This document shows, piece after piece, positions 6,539-13,568 of a stretch of DNA of 20,475 nucleotides. The notes below the pieces were generated by a model. The model saw only the letters and a list, made by a program, of their open reading frames with translations, ran no database searches and was not told the DNA's origin. The stretch comes from a virus. The stretch spans positions 1 through 20,475 of the IMG/VR virus record IMGVR_UViG_3300027896_000279. One strand, given 5' to 3'. The position numbers and the translations under genes are program-made. Positions within the stretch are counted from its first letter, which is position 1. Each line of letters starts with the position of its first letter.

Positions 6539-7417
6539 ATGAAGAAGAAAAAAGTTCTACGGAAGCGTAATGTCCACAAACATGACAAAGACCATTTGAT
6601 GGGTAAACGGTCTTACAAACATCAAAAAACCAAAAAGAAGTTGGTAAAAAAGGTCAAGGAAACCGTCGAACCCCCACCTATTGTCGTAAAAAAGAAACCT
6701 CGAAAGACGAGAGGCGCTTCGGGCAACAAGATGTATTTTACCCAAGATACGGAGAATGCTATCATTTTGTATAACAAAACTGTCGATTTGCAGATTCGTG
6801 ATACCATTTACAATGAGAAAATCAAGAATCCGTTCGAAAAGTTGGTTGAGAACATTTTCAATACTTTCAAGTTCTCTTATTTTGAAACGAGCCCGTTAGA
6901 TGTTCAGAAAGAAACCGTTTCCCATCTTGTTGCTAACATGCACAAATTTGAAGCTGGAAAAGGCAAAGCATTTTCATACTTTTCCATCATCGCTAAACAT
7001 TATCTGATTGCTCTCAACAATTCCACTTACAAGAGGTTCAATCAACATGTAGATATCGGAGAGGAACGTGATGAACACACGGTTCAACTACAAACAGAGG
7101 ACAAACATCATAAAGAAGCCGAAATGAAGGAGTTCTTGAGATTGATGATTGAGTTTTGGGAAAACAATGTCGGCAAAATCTTCACCAAACAGAGAGATTT
7201 AGACATTGCTAATGCTGTTATTGAACTCTTCCGTAGTTCTGATAGGATTGATGCCTTCAACAAGAAAGCCCTCTATCTTTACATCAGGGAAATCTCGTCT
7301 TGTAAGACCCAACAGATTACCAAAGTCATCAACAAGATGAAACAGTATCAATCCAACATTTCCAAATCATATGTGGTTAATGGTTCTATAAATACGGAAA
7401 GTTACATAAAGGTTTGA
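6539..7417 (+). CDS. 55: T4 gp55-like late-transcription sigma factor
   Basis: 292 aa. Residues 1-60 are a very basic, Lys/Arg-rich extension, probably disordered. Residues about 64-165 look like the sigma region 2 type core of the gp55 family: NPFEKLVENIFNTFKFSYFE, then DVQKETVSHLVANMHKF, then KGKAFSYFSIIAKHYLI. This pattern (a helix with Phe/Tyr, a D.Q.E helix, and the KGKA-SYF-IAK motif) is what I recognise from T4-like phages. gp55 binds host RNA polymerase core and directs it to TATAAATA late promoters together with the sliding clamp. T4 gp55 has 185 aa, so both the N-terminal extension and the longer C-terminal half are unusual, and I see no obvious clamp-binding tail at the C-terminus. 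A perfect TATAAATA lies near the 3' end of this gene. Confidence 0.8.
   Translation: MKKKKVLRKRNVHKHDKDHLMGKRSYKHQKTKKKLVKKVKETVEPPPIVVKKKPRKTRGASGNKMYFTQDTENAIILYNKTVDLQIRDTIYNEKIKNPFEKLVENIFNTFKFSYFETSPLDVQKETVSHLVANMHKFEAGKGKAFSYFSIIAKHYLIALNNSTYKRFNQHVDIGEERDEHTVQLQTEDKHHKEAEMKEFLRLMIEFWENNVGKIFTKQRDLDIANAVIELFRSSDRIDAFNKKALYLYIREISSCKTQQITKVINKMKQYQSNISKSYVVNGSINTESYIKV
7387..7394 (+). promoter_or_regulatory. 55-dependent: T4-type late promoter box TATAAATA
   Basis: The octamer TATAAATA is identical to the T4 late promoter consensus. It lies in the last 30 bases of the sigma gene coding frame and 54 nt upstream of the next ATG (7448), in the right orientation for the baseplate block. 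Known T4 promoters start transcription about a dozen bases downstream of this box, which here would give a leader of some 45 nt. The presence of a gp55-like gene immediately upstream supports this reading. Confidence 0.6.
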
Positions 7418-7442
7418 AGAACCGACTTCCATCTCTATTTAT
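7388..7442. repeat. Inverted repeat ATAAATA / TATTTAT with inner hairpin
   Basis: ATAAATA at 7388-7394 pairs with TATTTAT at 7436-7442 (7 bp, 41-nt loop). Inside the loop, GGTTTGAAGAACC at 7411-7423 can form a 4-bp stem around the stop codon of the sigma gene. The element sits directly before the ATG at 7448. A similar arrangement occurs at 9907-9935. Confidence 0.5.
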
Positions 7443-7447
7443 GGAGC

Positions 7448-7831
7448 ATGGACATCGAATACGAACTATTCAAAGGTAAGTCTTTCAAAGACTTGTGCAG
7501 AGACATCTACGCTAACCAAGAAGCTCGCAAAGAGCAGATTGAGGTATTCATTAGCGATTTACGCCCCCTTATCAAAAACACCAATGATGCAATGGTCATT
7601 GTTCCTTTGATTAAGGGTTACATGGATACCGGTAACGTTAACGACGAACATTTAGTTCGCCTCGCTGCAATCATCCAAAAAATCATGACAGCCCAAGCCC
7701 AAGCGGAGGCAGATGGCACTAATCTTGGTTTGAGTGAAGAAGAAAAGAAAAATCTTTTGGAAGAAATTGAGGCCATTCAAAAATCCGATTCGGTGGTTGT
7801 CAAGAAAATTACCAAGGAAGAAAAGGCCTAA
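7448..7831 (+). CDS. Conserved-looking hypothetical protein, helical, between late sigma factor and spike gene
   Basis: 127 aa, largely helical, no TM segment. Features: LFKGKSFKDLCRDIY near the start, a middle stretch with PLIKGYMDTGNVNDEHLVRL, and an acidic Glu/Lys-rich C-terminus. This resembles, from memory, a small protein of unknown role in marine T4-like phages. Its place directly after the gp55-like gene allows the guess that it is a late-transcription co-factor like gp33, but nothing in the sequence proves it; a baseplate or assembly role is as likely. The start is the ATG at 7448; an upstream ATG at 7441 is in another frame and soon stops. The spike gene follows 3 nt after its stop. 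Confidence 0.7.
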   Translation: MDIEYELFKGKSFKDLCRDIYANQEARKEQIEVFISDLRPLIKNTNDAMVIVPLIKGYMDTGNVNDEHLVRLAAIIQKIMTAQAQAEADGTNLGLSEEEKKNLLEEIEAIQKSDSVVVKKITKEEKA

Positions 7832-7834
7832 CTT

Positions 7835-9385
7835 ATGTCATATTGGGATAAACCTGCTAGTATTTCTTATCCGCAATTGGAGTCGGTGTCGCTGACCAAA
7901 CTTCGTGGTGGCGGTTCTGGAACGAACGCACAAAATGCATTCTATGAAATAGAACCTGCTCTTGTTTTGGATATCATCCTTGACAAAGACAACGCATATT
8001 TCAAAAAGACGGTGTTGACAATTAACAGCGATAAATGGCCAGCAGATGTTAATGGAGAAGAACCGAAGAATACTGACCCTGACTATACATGGATGGGAAG
8101 AGCTTTGGTTCGTTTCATGTATTCCCACCGTAACATTGAAAAAGAACTTTTAGTATGGGCTCTTCCGTTGGAAGCCAACATTACAGAGTATCCCGTGTTG
8201 AACGAAGTTGTCGGGGTGATTTCTTATTTGGGCCAATACTATTACACTCGTAAAATTAACATGGTCAACCAACCCAATGTTAATGCGGATTTCAATTTGG
8301 AATTGATTAACGGTGGGTTTCAGGATAATAAACAGTCTCCCGTTCAAGGAAATCGTGAACTTAGACTTGAAGACGGGTCTCTCTATGTTCCCTTCAACGG
8401 GCCAAAATCCAAGTTACGAATGAAAGGCGGAGACGGTTATGAGGGGGCTTTGGGCAGATACTTTTATTACAACAGAAGAATCAGAGCATTGAAACGTCGG
8501 GAAGGTGACATGGTGATTGAAAGCCGGTTTGGCCAATCCATTCGGTTTGCTGCTTATGATGATGACAGAAAAAATGATGCTGGCGATTCCAAGAATGTTG
8601 ACTATAAGAGTGACGGAACATCAAATCCATATTCTGGCCTTCCAGCCGGTGGCGGGAATCCGATGCTTCTCATTCGGAACAAACAACGTCCGATTTCGAC
8701 CACGCCCCTTCAAGTATATGATAATCTTCCCAAAACTCAGGGAACGGAAGAAGAAAAGAATGTAGGAGGATACGTTGTGGAAGATGTCAACAATGATGGT
8801 TCATCTATTCATATGACATCAGGAACTACGGTAAGTTTATTCAAAACCAATTGTTTGAAGGCGTTGTGGGGAATGGGAGAAGAACAATCAGCGTTCAACG
8901 GAACAACGCGGTTCAAATACCCGCAACTTCTGGGCGACCAAATCGTTATTAACAGCGACCGTCTTATTCTATCATCCAAAACAGGAGAAACTTTCCATTA
9001 CTCCAAAAAAAGATATGCTGTTGTCACGGATGATGAATATACGGTAGATGCACACGACCAGATGGTGTTTACAACTAACACGAAGGTTGTTATCAACTCT
9101 CCAGCCATTTATCTTGGCGAATACGACCAAACGGGCGAACCCGCACTTCTTGGGCAAACGACGGTATCTTGGTTGTATGAACTCTGTAATTGGTTGTTAG
9201 AGCATACTCACTGGTATAAACACACTCACCCGGATGCTGGTAATGCGAACCCAGATAAAACCCAAACACCAGTTCAAATTGAAAAGTTGAAAGCTTTGCG
9301 GGATTCCTTGCACAGTTTGATGAGTCGTCGTGTATTTGTAACTGGAGGTGGGTATGCTCCGGGAAGTGACGGGGAGGCAATTTAA
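7835..9385 (+). CDS. 5: Baseplate hub/central spike protein, gp5-like
   Basis: 516 aa. The first 170 residues contain an OB-fold-like beta region (residues about 40-145, with LVWALPLEANITEYPVLNEV and GVISYLGQYYYTRKIN). Residues 223-238, EGDMVIESRFGQSIRF, match the pattern GD-E-RFGQSIR that precedes the spike beta-helix in T4-like spike proteins. The C-terminal part ends with two HxH motifs (H457-T-H459 and H463-T-H465); in membrane-piercing spikes such as P2 gpV and phi92 gp138 an HxH motif binds iron at the tip. There is no lysozyme domain, unlike T4 gp5, so it is a spike without visible hydrolase. It should sit at the centre of the baseplate and puncture the cell envelope. It starts 3 nt after the preceding stop, with AAGG eight bases before the ATG. 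Confidence 0.8.
   Translation: MSYWDKPASISYPQLESVSLTKLRGGGSGTNAQNAFYEIEPALVLDIILDKDNAYFKKTVLTINSDKWPADVNGEEPKNTDPDYTWMGRALVRFMYSHRNIEKELLVWALPLEANITEYPVLNEVVGVISYLGQYYYTRKINMVNQPNVNADFNLELINGGFQDNKQSPVQGNRELRLEDGSLYVPFNGPKSKLRMKGGDGYEGALGRYFYYNRRIRALKRREGDMVIESRFGQSIRFAAYDDDRKNDAGDSKNVDYKSDGTSNPYSGLPAGGGNPMLLIRNKQRPISTTPLQVYDNLPKTQGTEEEKNVGGYVVEDVNNDGSSIHMTSGTTVSLFKTNCLKALWGMGEEQSAFNGTTRFKYPQLLGDQIVINSDRLILSSKTGETFHYSKKRYAVVTDDEYTVDAHDQMVFTTNTKVVINSPAIYLGEYDQTGEPALLGQTTVSWLYELCNWLLEHTHWYKHTHPDAGNANPDKTQTPVQIEKLKALRDSLHSLMSRRVFVTGGGYAPGSDGEAI
9371..9377 (+). promoter_or_regulatory. Strong Shine-Dalgarno sequence GGGGAGG
   Basis: It is nine bases upstream of ATG 9387 and decides that start over the in-frame one at 9348. 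It overlaps the last codons of the spike gene, so translation of the two is probably coupled. Most other genes here lack such a site. Confidence 0.7.
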
Positions 9386-9386
9386 T

Positions 9387-9911
9387 ATGGCGTTTCCACT
9401 TCCATCTGTAAATACTCAGGGTGTTGTATCCACTGTTCAAGGAACTTCAACAAATGTCGTGTCGGGTGTAAAATCGAAGGTCCAAAAACTGCCAACTGTT
9501 CCTACGAAAATTGATGTGAAAACAGGGAAGGGTGTCCCCGGTGGATTCTCCGCTGCTAATGTTAAAGTTCCATCGGTAGAAACATCCAAATATGCGGTTG
9601 CTCTCTCCAATGTAGCATCTCAAGCATCTACAGTTTCCAAGTTATTGACAAGTTTGCCGGGTTCGGCTGGCGCTGCTTTGTTGAAACCCGTTATGGGCAA
9701 GTTGGATGCAATGAAGTCTTCTTACACGAAAAAAATGGCTGATATCAAAAAATCTGCTGTTGATTTTACGAAACCAAACTCCATTCCAAAATTACCAGCA
9801 GTTGCTCAAATAGATGTCCCCAAAGTAGAAATTCCACCTATTCCGTCAATGCCGCAAGCACCGGCACTCCCCAATGTATCGGTACCATCCGTGTCATCAT
9901 TCAAGGTATAA
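9387..9911 (+). CDS. Pro/Val/Ser-rich hypothetical protein, probable virion component
   Basis: 174 aa. I chose ATG 9387, one base after the spike gene's TAA, because GGGGAGG (9371-9377) is correctly spaced from it; an upstream in-frame start at 9348 lies inside the spike gene. Low-complexity Val-Pro-Ser-Thr runs (VQKLPTVPTKIDVKTGKGVP, VPSVETSKY) flank a middle helical region of about residues 70-125 (LSNVASQASTVSKLLTSL, then a Lys-rich stretch). The C-terminal 40 residues are a Pro-rich repeat (VPKVEIPPIPSMPQAPALPN). This suggests an extended structural protein in or near the hub. I do not recognise a family. A TATAAATG overlaps its stop codon. Confidence 0.7.
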   Translation: MAFPLPSVNTQGVVSTVQGTSTNVVSGVKSKVQKLPTVPTKIDVKTGKGVPGGFSAANVKVPSVETSKYAVALSNVASQASTVSKLLTSLPGSAGAALLKPVMGKLDAMKSSYTKKMADIKKSAVDFTKPNSIPKLPAVAQIDVPKVEIPPIPSMPQAPALPNVSVPSVSSFKV

Positions 9912-9935
9912 ATGAGATAACAAGAACTATTTATA
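9907..9935. promoter_or_regulatory. Late-promoter-like TATAAATG with inverted repeat to ATTTATA
   Basis: TATAAATG at 9907-9914 differs from the T4 late promoter box by its last base and lies 51 nt before the next gene start (9965), a spacing like that of the box at 7387. TATAAAT (9907-9913) and ATTTATA (9929-9935) form a perfect 7-bp inverted repeat around a 15-nt loop. It could be a late promoter, a hairpin in the leader, or both. It occupies most of the 53-nt gap between the two genes. Confidence 0.45.
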
Positions 9936-9964
9936 GACGGCACCAACAAAAACACATACATGAT

Positions 9965-10525
9965 ATGAAAGTAAATCAAGCAGAACAACTAAGACAGGCC
10001 ATTCGTAAAATAGTAAAAGAAGAAGTATCCTCCGAAATCAACAAGGCAATGGGGAAGATACTGGTCGAAATGGTTAAAGAGGTCAAGAGAACTCCTACGT
10101 CCCCGGCTCCAGAAGAAATGGAAGAACAGGAAGAGACCAATATGCCTATTTTACAAACCCACAACCCAAAACTCAATGGCGTGCTGGCAGAAACAGCCAG
10201 ACATTATAGACCTCTACCAAAAGCAGAGTCAGGCGAGTCGCTCGTTTCGTTGATGGAAGGCGGGTTTGAGAAGATTGGAAAACACGAAGTCGTGGCAGAG
10301 GGAACGCCCGCAACAAAAATGGATTTTTTGAAACAAATGGTCAACGAATCGGTGCGGGAAACTCCGTCTGCTTTGGATGCTAATGCACCTGTTCCTGATG
10401 CGTTGAGGAAGATTTTCAAAAGGGATTTCAGAGCCATTCTCAAAAAGAGTAAAGAGGGTGCTGGTGGCGGATTCTTTAACCCATCTGCGGTTTTGTCGGG
10501 CGAGGGGGAAGCTCCGTCTTCTTAA
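9965..10525 (+). CDS. Hypothetical protein with N-terminal amphipathic helix
   Basis: 186 aa. Residues about 3-40 are a charged amphipathic helix with LRQAIRKIVKEEV, a motif seen in many virion and scaffold-type proteins of T4-like phages. Residues 41-60 are Pro/Glu-rich and acidic, probably a linker. The rest mixes helical parts with a charged region (DALRKIFKRDFRAILKKSKE) and a Gly/Ser-rich end (GEGEAPSS). Start: ATG 9965; an ATG at 9960 opens a two-codon frame and is discarded. It precedes gp25 by 3 nt, so a baseplate or assembly role is inferred. The family is not recognised. Confidence 0.65.
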   Translation: MKVNQAEQLRQAIRKIVKEEVSSEINKAMGKILVEMVKEVKRTPTSPAPEEMEEQEETNMPILQTHNPKLNGVLAETARHYRPLPKAESGESLVSLMEGGFEKIGKHEVVAEGTPATKMDFLKQMVNESVRETPSALDANAPVPDALRKIFKRDFRAILKKSKEGAGGGFFNPSAVLSGEGEAPSS

Positions 10526-10528
10526 CAT

Positions 10529-10951
10529 ATGGCAACTCAACAGACTCAAGTACCAATCGGAATTACCCTTCCACTTAGAAATGGAAATTCGGGGTATTTT
10601 GAGCAGTCTTATGATACGCTTACTCAGGTCAAATCCAACATCATAAATTTGCTGAATACTCGTCAGGGAGAAAGACGAATGCAACCTACATTTGGAACAA
10701 GGTTGTGGAACCTCCTATTTGAACAGAATGTAGATGCTCTTCCAGATATCGCTGTCAACATCATAAAAGAAGACGTTGCTATGTGGATACCGAATGTTAC
10801 GGTGGTAGATGTTACAGCAAATCTTTACAAAAGTGACCAAACAAGCGCCGACCGTGATATTTATAGATTACAAATCGCTGTGAAGTTTTTGTTGAACATG
10901 ACGAAACAAACAGACAGTGTAACAATTACAATAGATAATGTGACGGCATAA
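10529..10951 (+). CDS. 25: Baseplate wedge protein, gp25-like (GPW/gp25 family)
   Basis: 140 aa, the usual size for the family (T4 gp25 has 132). The N-terminal half has PIGITLPLRNGNSGYFEQ, a helix, then GERRMQPTFGTRLWNLLFE (residues 47-65), corresponding to the conserved GER-M-P-FG-L-LLF core of gp25 proteins. The C-terminal half is beta-rich. gp25 is part of the baseplate wedge core together with gp6 and gp53 and helps lock the sheath start. Its normal neighbour gp6 is here separated from it by an inserted endonuclease gene, which begins one base after the gp25 stop. Confidence 0.9.
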   Translation: MATQQTQVPIGITLPLRNGNSGYFEQSYDTLTQVKSNIINLLNTRQGERRMQPTFGTRLWNLLFEQNVDALPDIAVNIIKEDVAMWIPNVTVVDVTANLYKSDQTSADRDIYRLQIAVKFLLNMTKQTDSVTITIDNVTA

Positions 10952-10952
10952 T

Positions 10953-11579
10953 ATGGAAAAGAAATATAAAAGAATTTGTCCCAAATGTGAGACGGAAATA
11001 CTTTATACTCAAAAATATAATGCTAAAAGAGATGAAGGACTTTTGTGTAAATCATGTTGTAGAGTAGGTATTCCATTTTCAAATGAACATAAAAGGAATT
11101 TGAGTATATGCAAAACTGGAACTAAACAGACTATGGTTACTCGGTTGAAAAATTCAGCAACCAACAAACAAAGATTTCTTATCAATCCAGAGTTAAAGAA
11201 AAAAGCATCAGAAACATCAAAACGGATATTACATTTGCCTCACATCAGAAAGAAGCATGTGGAAGCACTATCCAAAACTCGGTGGTTGGGAAAAACATTT
11301 GACAAAGGACAATTGGAGTTTATTGATAAATGGAACAAATTAGGATTCAATTTTGAACCAAATTATCAGCTACACACCGACGATTTTTTGTGTTACATTG
11401 ATGGATACGACAGACAAAAAAATGTAGTTTTGGAATATGACGGAAAATACCACAACACCATTAAACAAAAAAGAAAAGATTTGATAAGACAAGAAAAAAT
11501 AGTTGAAGCATTAAATCCAAAAAAGTTTTGGAGATATGACGCATTCAACAAACAACTCAAAAATGTGATTGGAGAATAA
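10953..11579 (+). CDS. Free-standing homing endonuclease-like protein
   Basis: 208 aa. Residues 9-36 contain C9, C12, C32 and C35 (CPKC and CKSC), a likely zinc ribbon. Residues about 39-55 (GIPFSNEHKRNLS) resemble a NUMOD3 DNA-binding repeat. After a basic helical middle, the C-terminal third holds an apparent PD-(D/E)XK or Vsr-like nuclease core: D150, ten residues, E161, Y, D163, G and H167, followed by a Lys/Arg-rich helix (about 170-182) and FWRYDA at the end. The whole gene is noticeably richer in A and AAA/AAT codons than the flanking baseplate genes. It sits precisely between gp25 and gp6 (1 and 2 nt gaps), as mobile endonuclease genes do in T4-like phages. Similar to the gene at 15617. 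Confidence 0.78.
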   Translation: MEKKYKRICPKCETEILYTQKYNAKRDEGLLCKSCCRVGIPFSNEHKRNLSICKTGTKQTMVTRLKNSATNKQRFLINPELKKKASETSKRILHLPHIRKKHVEALSKTRWLGKTFDKGQLEFIDKWNKLGFNFEPNYQLHTDDFLCYIDGYDRQKNVVLEYDGKYHNTIKQKRKDLIRQEKIVEALNPKKFWRYDAFNKQLKNVIGE

Positions 11580-11581
11580 CC

Positions 11582-13567
11582 GTGGCTAATACTACTCAAA
11601 AATCTTTTCAGCCAAAATGTAAGGAAGTCCGTTACGTTAACCGTGATTTCTCACAGTTTCGTGAAGGTTTGATTAACTTTGCTAAGTATTACTTCCCAAA
11701 CACTTACAAAGACTTCAACGATTCCTCGCCGGGCATGATGTTCATTGAAATGGCATCCTATGTCGGTGATGTCCTCTCCTACTACACGGATTACATCTTC
11801 AAAGAAGGACTTCTCTACAACACTCAAGAGAGGAAAAATATCATTGCTTTGGCTAGATTTTTGGGTTACAAGGCTAAACCCACAAGAGGGTCAACCGGAA
11901 AGATTGATGTCTTTCAAGTGTGTCCGGCCACCGAAGTTGGTGGTGAATATGTTCCAGATGAGAAATTTACTCTCAACATCAAAGAGAATATGCAGGTCTC
12001 CAACAATGCTGGAGCGTCATTCCTGACCTCCGAACCAATCAATTTCAGCGTTGATACAGCACTTTCTCCAAGAACGACAACCGTTTATCAAAGAGATTCT
12101 ACCGGAGTTCCTACCTTTTTCCTTCTACAAAAAACGGCCAATATTCGTGCCGGAAAACTGATTACAAAGACCTTTACCGTTAGCGAACGACAATCTTTCC
12201 TCAAACTATTTTTGGATGAAACCAATGTTATAGAGATTATTGAAGTAAAAGATTCCGACAACAATAAGTGGTATGAAGTCGATTTCTTGGCTCAAGAAAT
12301 GATTCTGTATGATGTGCCGAACGATGAAGCGTTTGAAGGAGTGTTAGCAATCTACAAAGGAACTGTACCTTACATCATGAAGTATCTGAAAACTTCTCGT
12401 AGGTTTACGGTCAATGTTGACGAAAACAACCGAACACATTTGGAGTTTGGAGCAGGAACTAACGGGTTTGCTGATGAAATCATCAACCTAAGTTCACAAC
12501 AAATCGGAGTGGGATTGTCAAATATGAGTAAGTTGAACTTGTCTCTTGACCCGTCCAACTTCCTCCAAAACGACACTTATGGTCTTGCTCCATCCAACAC
12601 ATCCTTGACCATAACATACACGGTCGGCGGTGGATTTGAATCCAACTCTCCTGCCAACTCCATTATCAATGTGAACTCAGCCGACATGGATAACACCATC
12701 ATTGGCCTGACTCCAGAAGACGCAACACTTCTCAACACGGTCAAAACATCTCTGAGAGTAAACAACGAAGACCCAACTGTAGGTGGTGAAGGAGCAGAAT
12801 CCAACGAAGATATTCGTCAAAACGCGATTGCCGCATTTGCCGCTCAAAGCAGAACGGTTACTCAATCAGACTATTTGACGAGAGTGTATTCAATGCCTCC
12901 GAAATACGGAGCAACCGCCAAAGTTCAAGTCATTACCTATAACAGTTTGGATGTCAACCAAAACCAAATTTTAGTGGGAACGGTTAACGAAGCGAATGTG
13001 GCAACCGTTGTGAACAACAACACTCAAAATTACTTCCGAAAAATAGCATATGACCGAAGTAATCCATTTGCGGTTAACTTGTATGCTTTGTCGTTTGACG
13101 AAAACAAAAATCTGACGCCTCCAAACGAAGCATTGGTGACGAACATGATGACTTATTTGAGAAAATACCGCATGTTGACGGATGGTGTTAATGTAATTGA
13201 TGGTTATGTCATCAACATTGGAGTTGAATTTGTCATCACAGTCTTCAAGGGTTACAACAAAAAGGAAGTGTTGAAAAATGCTATTGCCACCGTGCAGGAT
13301 TTCTTTGATATTGACAAATGGGAGTTCTCACAGACCATCAACCTGAGTGGTCTTCGTTTGGAAATTGCCAAGGTTGAAGGTGTTCAAACCGTCGCTTCCT
13401 TGAAGATTACGAACCTGACACCACTCACCACGAATGGTGATAACTACTCGCCGGTGGAGTATGATATAGCAGCAGCAACTCAAAACGACATGATTTATCC
13501 GTCGTTAGACCCGTCGATTTTCGAAGTGAAGTATCCAGACAAGGATATCAAAGGAAACATACTGTAA
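11582..13567 (+). CDS. 6: Baseplate wedge protein, gp6-like (baseplate J family)
   Basis: 661 aa, equal in size to T4 gp6 (660). Opening KSFQPKCKEVRYVNRDFSQF, then DFNDSSPGMMFIEMASYVGD and VLSYYTDYIFKEGLLYNTQE, are hallmark gp6 sequences; this segment, residues about 35-95, is the N-terminal helical region that forms the inner ring of the wedge. The middle part is a beta-rich J-type domain with GGGFESNSPANSI and EDIRQNAIAAFAAQSRTVTQ (the conserved R-TVT-DY motif, with SDYLTRV following). The start is GTG 11582, supported by GGAG seven bases upstream; no good ATG is in frame nearby. It lies 2 nt after the endonuclease gene and 1 nt before the next. Role: gp6 forms the hexameric scaffold of the baseplate. 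Confidence 0.93.
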   Translation: MANTTQKSFQPKCKEVRYVNRDFSQFREGLINFAKYYFPNTYKDFNDSSPGMMFIEMASYVGDVLSYYTDYIFKEGLLYNTQERKNIIALARFLGYKAKPTRGSTGKIDVFQVCPATEVGGEYVPDEKFTLNIKENMQVSNNAGASFLTSEPINFSVDTALSPRTTTVYQRDSTGVPTFFLLQKTANIRAGKLITKTFTVSERQSFLKLFLDETNVIEIIEVKDSDNNKWYEVDFLAQEMILYDVPNDEAFEGVLAIYKGTVPYIMKYLKTSRRFTVNVDENNRTHLEFGAGTNGFADEIINLSSQQIGVGLSNMSKLNLSLDPSNFLQNDTYGLAPSNTSLTITYTVGGGFESNSPANSIINVNSADMDNTIIGLTPEDATLLNTVKTSLRVNNEDPTVGGEGAESNEDIRQNAIAAFAAQSRTVTQSDYLTRVYSMPPKYGATAKVQVITYNSLDVNQNQILVGTVNEANVATVVNNNTQNYFRKIAYDRSNPFAVNLYALSFDENKNLTPPNEALVTNMMTYLRKYRMLTDGVNVIDGYVINIGVEFVITVFKGYNKKEVLKNAIATVQDFFDIDKWEFSQTINLSGLRLEIAKVEGVQTVASLKITNLTPLTTNGDNYSPVEYDIAAATQNDMIYPSLDPSIFEVKYPDKDIKGNIL

Positions 13568-13568
13568 T

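Noticed and set aside
9348-9386. Earlier in-frame start for the Pro-rich gene at 9387
   Set aside because: It lies inside the spike gene, adds 13 unlike residues and has no Shine-Dalgarno site, while 9387 has GGGGAGG at the right distance.
9928-9935. TATTTATA as a + strand late promoter
   Set aside because: It is the reverse complement of the box, so it would fire on the minus strand, where there is no gene; it is better read as the arm of an inverted repeat.
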